DNA from: Solibacillus cecembensis
GTDB lineage: Bacteria > Bacillota > Bacilli > Bacillales_A > Planococcaceae
Assembly (NCBI RefSeq): GCF_001439635.1
Contig: NZ_LMBZ01000008.1
Location: forward strand, 66,431-130,430
DNA: 64,000 nt
Direction: 5' to 3'
The translations under genes were made by a program, and so were the position numbers. A model generated the notes under the pieces. It was given only the letters and a program-made list of their open reading frames with translations, was not told the origin of the DNA and ran no database searches. Shown one piece after another: positions 36,387 through 45,481 of this stretch; within the stretch, counting starts at the first letter, position 1; every line of letters starts with the position of its first letter.

Positions 36387-36529
36387 TAATCCACAATTTA
36401 AATGTATTATTTTCAAAAAAATGAAGTATTGTGGATAAGTTTTTTGTCAATTGTTGAAAATTTCAGATAAAATGTGTACAACTAAGAGAAAAGTGGATAA
36501 CTTTGTGGATAACTAGCGTTTGTGGATAA
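36387..36529. promoter_or_regulatory. Cluster of DnaA-box-like sites
   Basis: Three perfect DnaA boxes read TGTGGATAA on the plus strand at 36430-36438, 36504-36512 and 36521-36529. AGTGGATAA at 36492-36500 differs at one position, and TAATCCACA at 36387-36395 is a one-mismatch box in the other direction. All lie in non-coding DNA. No dnaA, dnaN, rpmH or gidA gene is near, so this is unlikely to be the main origin. Confidence 0.65.
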
Positions 36530-36725
36530 GTTTTCGGAGAAATTCTAGTAACTTGTGCCGATTTAACGTGAAAATAGATTGTCTTCTTAATTGGAAATCA
36601 ACTTCTCTCTTTTATAAATAAAATATCTAAAAGTTGTATTCTTTAGTTAAACAAATTGGTATAATTTATAATAGTTCACGTGTAAACCAGCGTTTTGCTA
36701 TATATAGTAAAGCTAGTTCACATAA

Positions 36726-36754
36726 TTGACACATTAAAACGAATAGGTTATTAT
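36726..36754 (+). promoter_or_regulatory. Promoter of the SDR gene
   Basis: TTGACA (36726-36731), a 17-base spacer and TATTAT (36749-36754) give a near-consensus sigma-A promoter. The leader to the ATG is about 145 bases. GTTAC/GTAAC flank the expected start site (36755-36769). Confidence 0.8.
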
Positions 36755-36787
36755 GGTTACATAAAGTAACTGAAAAAAGTTGCTTGT

Positions 36788-36801
36788 TTACATTAATGTA
36801 A
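36788..36801. promoter_or_regulatory. Palindrome in the SDR leader, possible operator
   Basis: TTACATTAATGTAA is a perfect 14-base palindrome about 26 bases inside the transcribed leader. The form suits a dimeric repressor. The regulator is not known from this window. Confidence 0.45.
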
Positions 36802-36904
36802 TGTCGTTGAAAACGGCAATATAGGCCTTAGAGGAAAATTTATAAAATCCAATGTCATTATTGGGTACACAAAAAAATATGTTTTTTATAGAGGAGAACT
36901 TATC

Positions 36905-37660
36905 ATGAAAAAACTTGATGGAAAAGTAGCAATTATTACAGGTGGCGCAGGCGGTATCGGTATGGGTATGGCAACTGCCTTTGTAAAAGAAGGAGCTAAA
37001 GTAGTAATTGTTGACTTAAATGCTGAAGTAGGAACTGTAGCAATTAAAAAATTACAAGAATACCAACCAGAATCAATGTTTATTCAAGCAAACCTTATGG
37101 AACATGACAAGCTTGGAAATATCGTGACACAAGTTGTTGAGCGTTATGGCAAACTAGATATTTTAGTAAACAATGCACACGCATCAAGAATGAACTCGAT
37201 TGAAGATACGACACAAGCTGATTTCGATTTCTCATTTAATACTGGATTCTATCCAACGTTCTACTTAATGCAAGCTGCACTACCTTACTTAAAAGAATCA
37301 AAAGGAAACATCATCAACTTTGCATCAGGTGCTGGTATTAACGGAGATGTAAACCAAGGTTCTTACGCAGTAGCAAAAGAAGCGATTCGTGGAATTACAC
37401 GTGTAGCATCGAACGAATTTGGTCCATTTGGTATTAATGTAAACATCATTTCACCAATCGCTAAATCACCAGGTATGATTCAATGGGCAGAAGACAACCC
37501 AGAATACTACCAAGGAATGCTTTCTAAAATTCCTCTAAGAAGATTAGGTGAAGTTGAAGATGATATCGGTCGCGTTGCAGTATTCTTAGCAAGCGAAGAT
37601 TCTTCTTACATCACTGGACAAACAATCATGGTAGATGGCGGATCAATTAAATTACGCTAA
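36905..37660 (+). CDS. Short-chain dehydrogenase/reductase
   Basis: The 251-residue protein is a classical SDR oxidoreductase: GGAGGIGMGMA cofactor loop near residue 13, acidic D38 region (VDLNA) favouring NAD, serine in NFASGAG, YAVAK catalytic tyrosine and lysine near residue 155, and a C-terminal YITGQTIMVDGG. NNAHAS replaces the more usual NNAG. The substrate cannot be told. Codon use is strikingly A-ending and uniform, as in strongly expressed genes. AGAGGAGA precedes ATG 36905. The gene is monocistronic. Confidence 0.88.
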   Translation: MKKLDGKVAIITGGAGGIGMGMATAFVKEGAKVVIVDLNAEVGTVAIKKLQEYQPESMFIQANLMEHDKLGNIVTQVVERYGKLDILVNNAHASRMNSIEDTTQADFDFSFNTGFYPTFYLMQAALPYLKESKGNIINFASGAGINGDVNQGSYAVAKEAIRGITRVASNEFGPFGINVNIISPIAKSPGMIQWAEDNPEYYQGMLSKIPLRRLGEVEDDIGRVAVFLASEDSSYITGQTIMVDGGSIKLR

Positions 37661-37670
37661 TATTTTATAT

Positions 37671-37708
37671 AAAAGGAAGTCCTTGTTGTTAAAGGGCTTC
37701 CTTTTTTT
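37671..37708 (+). terminator. Terminator of the SDR gene
   Basis: AAAAGGAAG with CC, and GG with CTTCCTTTT, pair across a TTGTTGTTAA loop and are followed by seven T. Confidence 0.88.
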
Positions 37709-37789
37709 ATGCAATTACATCGTATAAACGCTTCTTTCTACCTTATAAAGAAACCTTATAGTGTAAAACTATATATAATAAGTTAATAT

Positions 37790-37818
37790 TTGACAGTCTG
37801 TTCATTTTTACGTATAGT
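37790..37818 (+). promoter_or_regulatory. Promoter of the YtrA-type operon
   Basis: TTGACA (37790-37795) and TATAGT (37813-37818) are separated by 17 bases, a near-consensus sigma-A promoter about 50 bases before the regulator gene. Confidence 0.82.
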
Positions 37819-37839
37819 ACATTACAACACTAATGTACT
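37816..37839. promoter_or_regulatory. Candidate YtrA-type operator on the -10 region
   Basis: AGTACATTA (37816-37824) and TAATGTACT (37831-37839) are perfect 9-base inverted arms with a 6-base spacer. The site covers the end of the -10 box and the start point, so binding would block transcription of its own operon. Confidence 0.72.
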
Positions 37840-37869
37840 GAGTAAATTTCAAGGAAAGGAGTCTTATTA

Positions 37870-38241
37870 TTGGATTTTAACGCACAAAGCACAACGCCGA
37901 TTTATATACAAATAGCAGAATGGCTTGAAAATGAAATATTAGCAGTGCGCTTATTACCTGAAGGCAAAGTGTATTCGCAGTATCAACTTGCTGAAATTTT
38001 TAATATTAATCCCGCAACAGCAGGAAAAGGGCTAACGATTTTAGTCGAAAATGAAATCTTATTTAAAAAGAGGGGGCTTGGCATGTTCGTTGTAGCAGAT
38101 GCGAAAGAGCGTATTTTAGCAACACGTCGAAATCATAATTTAACGAAGATGGCGCAAGAAATTGTGCATGAAGCCAAAAGATTAGCCGTATCAGATGAAG
38201 AGTTGATTACATTAATTAAGCAAATTCAAAAGGAGGGGTGA
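37870..38241 (+). CDS. GntR-family regulator, YtrA subfamily
   Basis: The 123-residue protein has a winged helix (PIYIQIAEWLENEILAVRLL; INPATAGKGLTILVENEIL) and a short C-terminal dimer helix region, the compact YtrA layout without a ligand domain. TTG 37870 follows AAAGGAG. YtrA-type repressors usually control the ABC transporter genes that follow, as here. The palindrome at 37816-37839 is the likely site. Confidence 0.88.
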   Translation: MDFNAQSTTPIYIQIAEWLENEILAVRLLPEGKVYSQYQLAEIFNINPATAGKGLTILVENEILFKKRGLGMFVVADAKERILATRRNHNLTKMAQEIVHEAKRLAVSDEELITLIKQIQKEG

Positions 38242-38244
38242 GCT

Positions 38245-39114
38245 GTGATTCAATGTGAGGAATTAGAAAAGCGTTACGGGAAGAGCAATGTATTAACAAA
38301 TGTCAGTTTTCAAATAGAGGAGCCGAAAATTATTGGGTTAATCGGACGCAACGGTGTGGGGAAGTCTACACTTTTAAAATTAGTAGCAGGGCATTTAAAG
38401 GAAACGGGCGGAAATGTGCAGGTGTTTGGAAAAAGGCCGTTTAATGCATTACATGTTGCAGCGAATGTCATTTTAATTGAGGATAAGATGTCGTTTCCTC
38501 CAATATTTACATTGAAGGAAATTTTATTACATGCAAAACGTTTTTACCCGAACTTTGCAACGGAGCTCGCATTTGATCTACTGCTCTATGTCGGTATTTC
38601 AGAAAAAAACGAACATATGCAATTATCAAAAGGGCAAACTGCGGTATTCAATTTGATTTATGGCTTGGCAACACGCTGTGCGGTGACGCTTTTAGACGAA
38701 CCGATGAATGGTATGGATGAAGCCGTTCGCGCGGATATGTACCGTGCAATTTTGAAGGATTATATTGCATTTCCACGATTGATTATTATGTCGAGCCATT
38801 ATTTACAGGAGATGGAGCATTTAATTGAAGATATTTTGTTGCTGCATGAAGGAGTAGTAGAGCTGTATGCGCCGCTAGAAGAAGTGCAGCAAATGGCACT
38901 TCGTATTGTTGGGCAAAAAGAAGAAATCGAGCCGCTTCTGGAAAAGGTACATGTGTTTTATAAGCGCGAACAATCGCCATTATTTGAAGCAATTATTGAA
39001 AATAATGGACTCGAAATACCAGCTAGCGTAAAGAGCCAATCATTAAGTGCCAGTGAAGTATGTAAATATTTGACGAGTAGTAAGGAGGGGACAATTGATG
39101 ACATCTTTAAATAA
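38245..39114 (+). CDS. ABC transporter ATP-binding protein of the YtrA-type operon
   Basis: The 289-residue ATPase has Walker A GRNGVGKST near residue 34, signature LSKGQ, Walker B VTLLDEPMNGMD, and a C-terminal extension of about 80 residues after SSHYLQEME. GTG 38245 is preceded by GGAGGGGTGAG. The 3' end overlaps the permease gene by 17 bases. The substrate is unknown. The family includes bacitracin- or envelope-stress-linked transporters. Confidence 0.85.
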   Translation: MIQCEELEKRYGKSNVLTNVSFQIEEPKIIGLIGRNGVGKSTLLKLVAGHLKETGGNVQVFGKRPFNALHVAANVILIEDKMSFPPIFTLKEILLHAKRFYPNFATELAFDLLLYVGISEKNEHMQLSKGQTAVFNLIYGLATRCAVTLLDEPMNGMDEAVRADMYRAILKDYIAFPRLIIMSSHYLQEMEHLIEDILLLHEGVVELYAPLEEVQQMALRIVGQKEEIEPLLEKVHVFYKREQSPLFEAIIENNGLEIPASVKSQSLSASEVCKYLTSSKEGTIDDIFK

Positions 39115-39817
39115 TGTCAGTCTCGCGCAAAATATATGGCAACAGTTACTGTGGAAATGTCGTACGTTCAGCTCAACGTTTACTACGGTATTGATCGTGC
39201 AAATTATTTTTTCGGTATTATCCAGCGGTTCAGGAAGCAGTGGAGGTAGCTATGGATCTCTTTTATACAATGAAAGCATTTATAGTTTAGATCTTTTATT
39301 TATTATTAGTATTTTTTCAGCTATTATGCTTGGTTGGTTACTCGCTACTCAATCAATTCGCAATGATAATTACTCGGTTGTGACGACGAATTTTACAGAA
39401 ACGGTTTCAACCTTATTATTTTTAGTTGTGCTTAGTATATTTACTGTCTTTTCTGCATTGAGCTCACTTTATATTACTGTGTTTACAAGATTGCTATTTT
39501 TCGACCAAGTTATGGTCATTAAAAGTGCACTTTTCGAAATATCAACACTTTTTATATTTCTCATTTTCGTATTAATTGCAGGTTCAGCAAGCTATTTCGC
39601 GAAAACATTATTCGATATTTCAAAAATAACTTTCCTGCTTTTAACCATTGTGATTATTTATTCCATGCAAACTGGGGGGATTTCAGAGTCGACATTCTTT
39701 GAGTTTTTCCTCGTACAGAGCATGGGAGAAATGTTAGGTAAGGTGCTACTAGTGCTCACGATTTTTTGGGGACTGACAATTGCAATAAGACAGCGTAGAG
39801 AGGTGATACGACGATGA
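39098..39817 (+). CDS. ABC transporter membrane protein of the YtrA-type operon
   Basis: The 239-residue protein has six hydrophobic segments and a short glycine/serine stretch (SSGSGSSGGSYGS) after the first. It should be the membrane partner of the preceding ATPase. ATG 39098 follows GAGGGG by about 8 bases. It overlaps the next gene by 4 bases. Confidence 0.72.
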   Translation: MTSLNNVSLAQNIWQQLLWKCRTFSSTFTTVLIVQIIFSVLSSGSGSSGGSYGSLLYNESIYSLDLLFIISIFSAIMLGWLLATQSIRNDNYSVVTTNFTETVSTLLFLVVLSIFTVFSALSSLYITVFTRLLFFDQVMVIKSALFEISTLFIFLIFVLIAGSASYFAKTLFDISKITFLLLTIVIIYSMQTGGISESTFFEFFLVQSMGEMLGKVLLVLTIFWGLTIAIRQRREVIRR

Positions 39818-40494
39818 ATGTATTAATAGCGTTTCTACCAATTTTACTAATTATCGTATTTTTGCTTGGTATTATAAAACTCGCATCAAGGATAAGAATT
39901 TGGACACCGAAACGAACATCTTGGGTAATCCTCATTTATTTCATGCTCGGTGTTATTTCATTAATAGGAATTTTAATTATGCAAGATAAAACGACGAAAA
40001 CACTTTCTAAGCAGCAGCTAAAAGTCGCACTGGAAGAGGAACAAAAGATAGATGAACTATATGGTGCCGATAAGTTTGACCAAATTCCAGCTGACTATTT
40101 TGTTTTTACTAATAGCTATGAGGGGACAGCGGAGGATATTGAAATTACACTGGGGGGAAATGTTTATAATACACGTGTTGCGGTGACGTGGAATGATTCG
40201 GAGTCTAATCATATTATTGCTACTTATTATGAGACGCCAATTATTTTTAAACGCATGGATATTTCAAAGGATATTCAGCCGCCTACGATTGAATTTAAAA
40301 ATAATCATTTTTATATTACCGAGGAGGAGATGCAATTTGATTTTACTTCCATTCAAGTTAATCTTGAAATGCTGAAACCGATAGACTATGATCAAATGTC
40401 GTATAGTTTGGACCATTTCATCGGAAATCGGATTTTACACTTGAATGTTCCGAAGCACTTCAATATCATTGATAACAGTGGGTGGGTTGATTAG
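39814..40494 (+). CDS. Membrane protein of unknown function in the YtrA-type operon
   Basis: The 226-residue protein has two N-terminal membrane segments (about residues 4-24 and 37-56) and then about 165 residues with beta-rich, acidic character, probably outside the membrane. I do not recognise the domain. The ATGA overlap with the permease gene suggests it belongs to the same transporter, perhaps as an accessory subunit. Confidence 0.65.
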   Translation: MNVLIAFLPILLIIVFLLGIIKLASRIRIWTPKRTSWVILIYFMLGVISLIGILIMQDKTTKTLSKQQLKVALEEEQKIDELYGADKFDQIPADYFVFTNSYEGTAEDIEITLGGNVYNTRVAVTWNDSESNHIIATYYETPIIFKRMDISKDIQPPTIEFKNNHFYITEEEMQFDFTSIQVNLEMLKPIDYDQMSYSLDHFIGNRILHLNVPKHFNIIDNSGWVD

Positions 40495-40528
40495 CTCATC
40501 CAATCCATAATGAATTGAGCGACGGATA

Positions 40529-41344
40529 GTGAAAAAGTTATTAAAATTAGTTCTTTTTGTAGCAGTAGTTTATGTGTTTTTGTATGTGAACAACAATTGG
40601 ATGATAACGACGAAGCTAGTGCATGAGTCGGAGAAAATCCCAAAAAGCTTTCATGGATACAGGGTGACACAAATTACGGATTTGCATGATGCGACATTCG
40701 GCAAAAATCAATCGCGCTTAGTAGAAAAAGTACGTAAAACAAAGCCTGATGCGATTTTCATTACAGGTGACTTAGTGGATAGTCGACGCTATGATTTGCA
40801 AAATAGTTTGCAGGCAGTGGAACAGTTTGTTGAAATTGCGGATGTTTATTACGTGCTCGGAAATCACGAGGTAGCGCTAAATTTAATGGACGAAATTTAT
40901 TTAGCACTGACGGATTTAGGGGTGCACGTTTTACCGAATGATGCAGTGGTGTTAGAGCGTGACGGGGAACGCATCGCCATTGCCGGTATAGAAGATCCGT
41001 TAATGGGACGTTCTGTTGGAGAGATGATTAATCAAGCGATGGAAGGTGTAGATGTCGAGCTTTTCACGATGCTGTTATCCCATCGACCAGAACAATTTGA
41101 AACGTATGTTGAAAAGGAAATGGATTACGTATTTACGGGGCATGCACATGGTGGCCAAATAAGAGTACCATTTATAGGTGGGCTTGTTGCACCTTCTCAA
41201 GGATTACTCCCAAAATACACAGCTGGTATTTTTGAAGAGAACAATACAACAATGGTTATTAGTCGAGGATTAGGAAATAGTATTTTTCCATATCGAATTT
41301 TTAACCTCCCTCAGATTATCACGGTAGAATTACAACAGAAATAA
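40529..41344 (+). CDS. Membrane-anchored metallophosphoesterase (YkuE/YaeI-like)
   Basis: The 271-residue protein has one N-terminal membrane segment and a calcineurin-like phosphoesterase domain with ITDLHD, TGDLVDS, LGNHE, LLSHRP and GHAHGGQ, the metal-binding motifs in order. In GxLHD the usual second H is kept. Related enzymes act on lipid or nucleotide phosphoesters. The substrate is not clear. GTG 40529 has a weak ribosome site (GACGGA). Confidence 0.87.
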   Translation: MKKLLKLVLFVAVVYVFLYVNNNWMITTKLVHESEKIPKSFHGYRVTQITDLHDATFGKNQSRLVEKVRKTKPDAIFITGDLVDSRRYDLQNSLQAVEQFVEIADVYYVLGNHEVALNLMDEIYLALTDLGVHVLPNDAVVLERDGERIAIAGIEDPLMGRSVGEMINQAMEGVDVELFTMLLSHRPEQFETYVEKEMDYVFTGHAHGGQIRVPFIGGLVAPSQGLLPKYTAGIFEENNTTMVISRGLGNSIFPYRIFNLPQIITVELQQK

Positions 41345-41347
41345 ACC

Positions 41348-41378
41348 AAAAAACGTCACAGTTGTGACGTTTTTTTTA
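41348..41378. terminator. Terminator after the phosphoesterase gene
   Basis: AAAAAACGTCACA and TGTGACGTTTTTT form a perfect stem with a 2-base loop, with further T after it. It lies 3 bases from the stop. Confidence 0.92.
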
Positions 41379-41722
41379 GTGGGTATAATTTAAAGGTTTA
41401 TCGAAATTGTTAATTAAAGTATACAAATAAGGAGTGCAAAATTATACGAGAAAAGCCATATGCCGTGTGTGTTTTGACCAACTTAACAAACGCGAATTTT
41501 ATTAGAATCTATATAAAGAGTAGATCGAGGTTTCAGTAGCTGCTTACAAGTAATCATGGAAATCGTATCTTCTATTAAAATGAAGAGTAATATATTTTTA
41601 ATTCGTATTTACTTAGCTATATAATTTCTATATGATGGAAATTAATAGGGTATTTTAGAGTGTCCGTGAAAACGGATATAAAGGTGTAATAAATGGTTAA
41701 AAATGTAATTGGAGGGAAACGA
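41379..41722 (+). other. Non-coding region upstream of the chemotaxis receptor gene
   Basis: About 340 AT-rich bases without a coding frame. It contains a small hairpin TCCGTGAAAACGGA near 41662-41675. I looked for a c-di-GMP aptamer, which often precedes such genes, and did not find its core. A promoter is expected but none is clear. Confidence 0.35.
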
Positions 41723-43720
41723 ATGCGACTTAAAAGTATAGGTGCAAAGCTAACATTATCAATTATTATATTATTAACGGTATCATGTGCAATTATGGCC
41801 GTATCTAGCTATTACAATAGTTACAATGCATTAGAAATACAAATTCAAGATAACCTGCAATCTAAGGCGGGAGATGTTTCACATTACATAGAAGAGTTTT
41901 TTAAACGTACGAATACAGAAGTCGAAAGCATTGCAGAACAAGCTGTTATTCAAAATATGAATTTTGATGAGCAATCCTCGTACTTAGAAAAGCGCCTTGC
42001 TGAAAGTGAAGATTATATAGGGTTTGGCATTGTGGATGCAAAAGGTGTAGCGCATTATTTAGATGGAAGCACAGCAGATTTAGCAGATCGTTCATATATT
42101 ACGGAAGCCTTTCAAGGAGAAACGGTGATGTCGGATATTATTATTAGCCGTATAACAAATGAGCCAGTTATTATGATTGCGACACCAATTGCGACAACAA
42201 CAGGTGAAAAGGCATTATTACTAGCGCGAATGGATGGTTATTTTTTATCAACGGTTTTAGATGATATCGTAGTTGGTGAAACAGGTTACGCCTTTTTAGT
42301 GAACAAAGAAGGAGTAATTCAAGCACATCCAAATTCCGAATATGTAAAAGAACAAAAGAACTTTTTAGCTGAAGCAAAAGAAACAGGCGACATGACAGGT
42401 GAGGCTTTAGCAATTGAGAAAATGATAAGTGATGAAGAGGGATTTTTCGAATTTGCTCATACTGATAAGGAGAACCGCTTTTTAGGTTATTATAATTTGG
42501 GGAATAATTGGTCGATGGGTATTATAGCAGCTGAGCAAGAAATGTTTGTTAGCTTAAATCGAATGAAGATTATTTTAACGATTTCTACATTCAGTGTACT
42601 ATTCGTTGGTTTATTATTTGCAGTAGTTGTTTCAAATCAAATTAGTCGACCAATTCGTGAAGTAGTAAAAGTGAGTGAATTTATTGCACAGGGTGATTTT
42701 ACACATAAACCACATGAAAGGCATCAAAAACGCCAAGATGAGCTGGGGATTTTATCACGTTCGTTAACAAAAGTTGTAGAAAGTATGCGGACAATGATTA
42801 CGAAAGTTCATTCGAGTTCAATGAATGTCAGTGAATCATCTTGTGAGCTAATGCGCGATGTGAATCGAGTAACAGCGAACGCTAAAAAGATTGTACAATC
42901 AATCGAAGAGGTAGGGAATAGTTCGAATAGCCAAGCGCAAGCCGCAGAAGAAAGTGCAACGGCGATGGGACAAATGGCGATGGGTATTCAGCAAGTTGCA
43001 GAAGTGGCGAGCACAGTAGCTGAGCATACAGATATCATTGAAAATAAAGTACGTGATGGTTATCAAGCGGTGCATCATTCGATTACGCAAATGAAAGCCA
43101 TTCAGGAAGGTACTGAGATAGAGCTAGAGATTATTCATAAATTAAAGCAAGAATCATTAGAAATTGGTTTAATTTCAAAAATGATTGCGGATATTTCAGA
43201 TCAAACAAATTTACTAGCACTGAATGCATCAATTGAAGCAGCTCGAGCAGGTGATGCTGGGAAAGGTTTTGCCGTAGTTGCGGGGGAAGTTCGAAAACTA
43301 TCCGAACAAACAGCAAATTCTGCAGCACAAATTAATATTTTAATTGAAAAAGTCCAGCGCTATACAGAGAATGTCGTTACTGCTGCGGAATCGGGTGAAG
43401 AAAATGTGACGCTTGGTATCCAATCAATTCATCAATTGGAGCAACGTTTTGGTGAAATTGTCGCGATAGTTACTCAAATCTCGACCGAAATTGAAGAATT
43501 AAGCGGTTCCGCACAACAAATGAGTGCCAATACGGAAGAAGTTTCAGCATCGATGGAGGAAATGTCAGCTTCTGTTTCCTCAGCAGTAGGGTATGTCCAT
43601 GATGTAACACAATCTGCGACGGGTCAGCTGAATACCGTGGATGAAATGGCCAAACAAGCTGAGGAGCTTTCAACGATGGCACAGGAATTACAAGTGGCGA
43701 TTCGTCAGTTTAAATTATAA
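41723..43720 (+). CDS. Methyl-accepting chemotaxis protein
   Basis: The 665-residue transmembrane receptor has a first membrane segment at about residues 7-28, an extracellular dCache-like sensor ([32 protein letters not shown]), a second membrane segment near residue 285, a HAMP domain ([20 protein letters not shown]) and a signalling domain with the hairpin tip [23 protein letters not shown] sequence. The ligand is not known. ATG 41723 follows GGAGGGAAAC. ATG 41693 has no such site. Confidence 0.92.
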   Translation: MRLKSIGAKLTLSIIILLTVSCAIMAVSSYYNSYNALEIQIQDNLQSKAGDVSHYIEEFFKRTNTEVESIAEQAVIQNMNFDEQSSYLEKRLAESEDYIGFGIVDAKGVAHYLDGSTADLADRSYITEAFQGETVMSDIIISRITNEPVIMIATPIATTTGEKALLLARMDGYFLSTVLDDIVVGETGYAFLVNKEGVIQAHPNSEYVKEQKNFLAEAKETGDMTGEALAIEKMISDEEGFFEFAHTDKENRFLGYYNLGNNWSMGIIAAEQEMFVSLNRMKIILTISTFSVLFVGLLFAVVVSNQISRPIREVVKVSEFIAQGDFTHKPHERHQKRQDELGILSRSLTKVVESMRTMITKVHSSSMNVSESSCELMRDVNRVTANAKKIVQSIEEVGNSSNSQAQAAEESATAMGQMAMGIQQVAEVASTVAEHTDIIENKVRDGYQAVHHSITQMKAIQEGTEIELEIIHKLKQESLEIGLISKMIADISDQTNLLALNASIEAARAGDAGKGFAVVAGEVRKLSEQTANSAAQINILIEKVQRYTENVVTAAESGEENVTLGIQSIHQLEQRFGEIVAIVTQISTEIEELSGSAQQMSANTEEVSASMEEMSASVSSAVGYVHDVTQSATGQLNTVDEMAKQAEELSTMAQELQVAIRQFKL

Positions 43721-43726
43721 AATGTG

Positions 43727-43756
43727 GGGCAGTGGTGTATATACCACTGCCCTTTG
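43727..43756. terminator. Terminator shared by the receptor and alaX genes
   Basis: GGGCAGTGGT and ACCACTGCCC form a perfect 10-bp stem with a 6-base loop between converging genes. The T runs are short on both sides. Confidence 0.7.
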
Positions 43757-43783
43757 TTGATTTGTAAATAAAGGATAGATTAA

Positions 43784-44959
43784 TTAGACGTACATCTTTT
43801 TCATTTCATCTAATAACTGATCGGCAGTAAGGAGTTTTTCACCGCCACCTTGTACAAGGGCATCATTGCCGCCACCTTTACCGTTAATTAAAGGTAGGAT
43901 AGCTGAAGAAATGTCTTTCATAGAGTGCGTAATATTCGCTCCACGAGAAGCAACGAATTGTAATTTTTCATCGTTTTCTGCTACTAAAAGGGCAATGGCA
44001 TCAGGATTTTCCTGTGTGATAAAGCGAGCTAACTTTTGTAGTAGTTGAATGGAGCGGTTTGAAAATACACTTGCAGCAATCGCATCCTTTGCTAGCTCGC
44101 GCGCTTCAAATACAAGTAGTGCATCTTGAGCTTCTCCAAGTGCTTTATCGTTTGTCTTAGCTGTTTGTGCAAAACTTCGTAAAGCATCGGCTGCATTCTC
44201 CTCAGGAACACTTAATTGTCGTGCAACATCGCTTAACACTTGTTTACGCATCGCTAATTGTTTTAACACGCGTTGTCCACATACAAAGTGAATGCGAATT
44301 TGCTGTTTCATTTTTTCTGTTGCGAGGATTTTTATTAATCCAACTTGTCCAGTAGAAGTAGGGTGTGTACCGCCACAGCCGTTGTAATCGTATTCTGGAA
44401 TAATAACTAATCGAATATCTTCATCAACTTTAACTTCTTTTCGTAAATTATATTCAGCTAAACCTTCTTTATCTACCCATTTTGTATCGATTGGACGATT
44501 TTCTAAAATAATTTCATTGGTGCGATTTTCTACTGCTGCTAATTGTTCTGCCGTCACATCTGTTGTGTTTAAATCAATTGTGGCAAGTTCTGTACCTAAA
44601 TGGAAGCTCACTGTTGCAAAATCAAAAAGCTCTACGAAAGCAGCTGTTAAAATATGTTGCCCTGCATGTTGCTGCATATGGTCAAAGCGGCGCGTCCAAT
44701 TGAGCTTACCGTGAATTTCGCCATTTAATGAAGTCACATCCGCTAATGTATAATGGCGAATTTCCTCATCCACTTTTTCGACATCTATTATTTCAATATC
44801 ATTAATCCAGCCCGTATCATGCGGCTGCCCGCCACCTGTTGGATAGAAGGCAGTGTTATCGAGTACTACGTAATTTCGGTTTTCCTCGGTTCCTGTTTGT
44901 ACAACATTTGCTCTAAATTCAGAGAGCATCGAATCTTGATAATAGAATAGATTTTTCAA
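43784..44959 (-). CDS. Alanyl-tRNA editing protein with DHHA1 domain (AlaX-L)
   Basis: This is a free-standing homologue of the alanyl-tRNA synthetase editing domain, which removes wrongly attached serine or glycine from tRNA-Ala. The 391 residues show FYPTGGGQPHDTG, zinc ligands in QHAGQHILTA and GCGGTHPTSTG, and a C-terminal DHHA1 part ending in GKGGGNDALVQGGG. TTG 44959 is 7 bases after AAGGAG on the minus strand. The GTG at 44968 is inside that site. Confidence 0.9.
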   Translation of the reverse strand: MKNLFYYQDSMLSEFRANVVQTGTEENRNYVVLDNTAFYPTGGGQPHDTGWINDIEIIDVEKVDEEIRHYTLADVTSLNGEIHGKLNWTRRFDHMQQHAGQHILTAAFVELFDFATVSFHLGTELATIDLNTTDVTAEQLAAVENRTNEIILENRPIDTKWVDKEGLAEYNLRKEVKVDEDIRLVIIPEYDYNGCGGTHPTSTGQVGLIKILATEKMKQQIRIHFVCGQRVLKQLAMRKQVLSDVARQLSVPEENAADALRSFAQTAKTNDKALGEAQDALLVFEARELAKDAIAASVFSNRSIQLLQKLARFITQENPDAIALLVAENDEKLQFVASRGANITHSMKDISSAILPLINGKGGGNDALVQGGGEKLLTADQLLDEMKKMYV

Positions 44960-45081
44960 ATGTATCACTCCTTAAGTTCTAGTTTGGCATATGAAACGAG
45001 CGCTGTCACTTGGATTTCATTTGACCTAAGGGATTTTTTGTTTATGATTAAAGAGGTAGGCTTTTTGAGAGGAGCATGAAT

Positions 45082-45381
45082 ATGAATATTACACAATTTT
45101 CGATTGATACGATTTTAGATCCAACGAATATTATAGAAGGCAAGCGTTATGAGCTTTTATTAGATGTGGAAGTTGATGAAGAGGACGAGCTTTATTCAGA
45201 AGCAGGTCTTGAAATCCGTGCCATTATTGGTGTACTAGATGGAAATGTACGCGTAATCAGCTATTTCATTATTGATAAAAAAGACAATGCTTACTTAGAG
45301 TTTGAATTAGAAGATGAAGAGCAGCAAATGATTTTAACTCTTTGTCATGAAGACTTAAAAACAGAATTAGGATTAGCATAA
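45082..45381 (+). CDS. Small acidic protein, DUF6509-like
   Basis: The 99-residue, strongly acidic protein begins MNITQFSIDTILDPT and contains ILDPTNIIEGKRYELLLD. It resembles the small conserved Bacillales family annotated DUF6509, from memory, with no known function. ATG 45082 is better spaced from GAGAGGAG than ATG 45076. It is transcribed alone and ends at a strong terminator. Confidence 0.75.
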   Translation: MNITQFSIDTILDPTNIIEGKRYELLLDVEVDEEDELYSEAGLEIRAIIGVLDGNVRVISYFIIDKKDNAYLEFELEDEEQQMILTLCHEDLKTELGLA

Positions 45382-45426
45382 AAAGTGGACCGAGGCATTT
45401 TCAGCTCGGTCCACTTTCTTTTTTTA
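45382..45426 (+). terminator. Terminator after the DUF6509-like gene
   Basis: AAAGTGGACCGAG (45382-45394) and CTCGGTCCACTTT (45405-45417) form a perfect 13-bp stem, followed by CTTTTTTT. Confidence 0.92.
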
Positions 45427-45432
45427 GTAAAT

Positions 45433-45473
45433 AAAAGGACATCAACCGGCATGCTTGCAGTTGATGTCCTTTT
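45433..45473 (-). terminator. Terminator after the first CAP-domain gene
   Basis: AAAAGGACATCAAC (45433-45446) and GTTGATGTCCTTTT (45460-45473) are perfect arms. Read on the minus strand the hairpin follows the stop of the CAP gene by 8 bases. Confidence 0.85.
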
Positions 45474-45481
45474 CAATAGGA

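Noticed and set aside
36387..36529. Chromosomal replication origin
   Set aside because: No dnaA, dnaN, rpmH, gidA or related genes lie nearby and no AT-rich unwinding element with boxes was apparent, so only a DnaA-box cluster is claimed.
41379..41722. c-di-GMP riboswitch upstream of the chemotaxis receptor gene
   Set aside because: The core sequence and tetraloop-receptor pair of the class I aptamer are missing.
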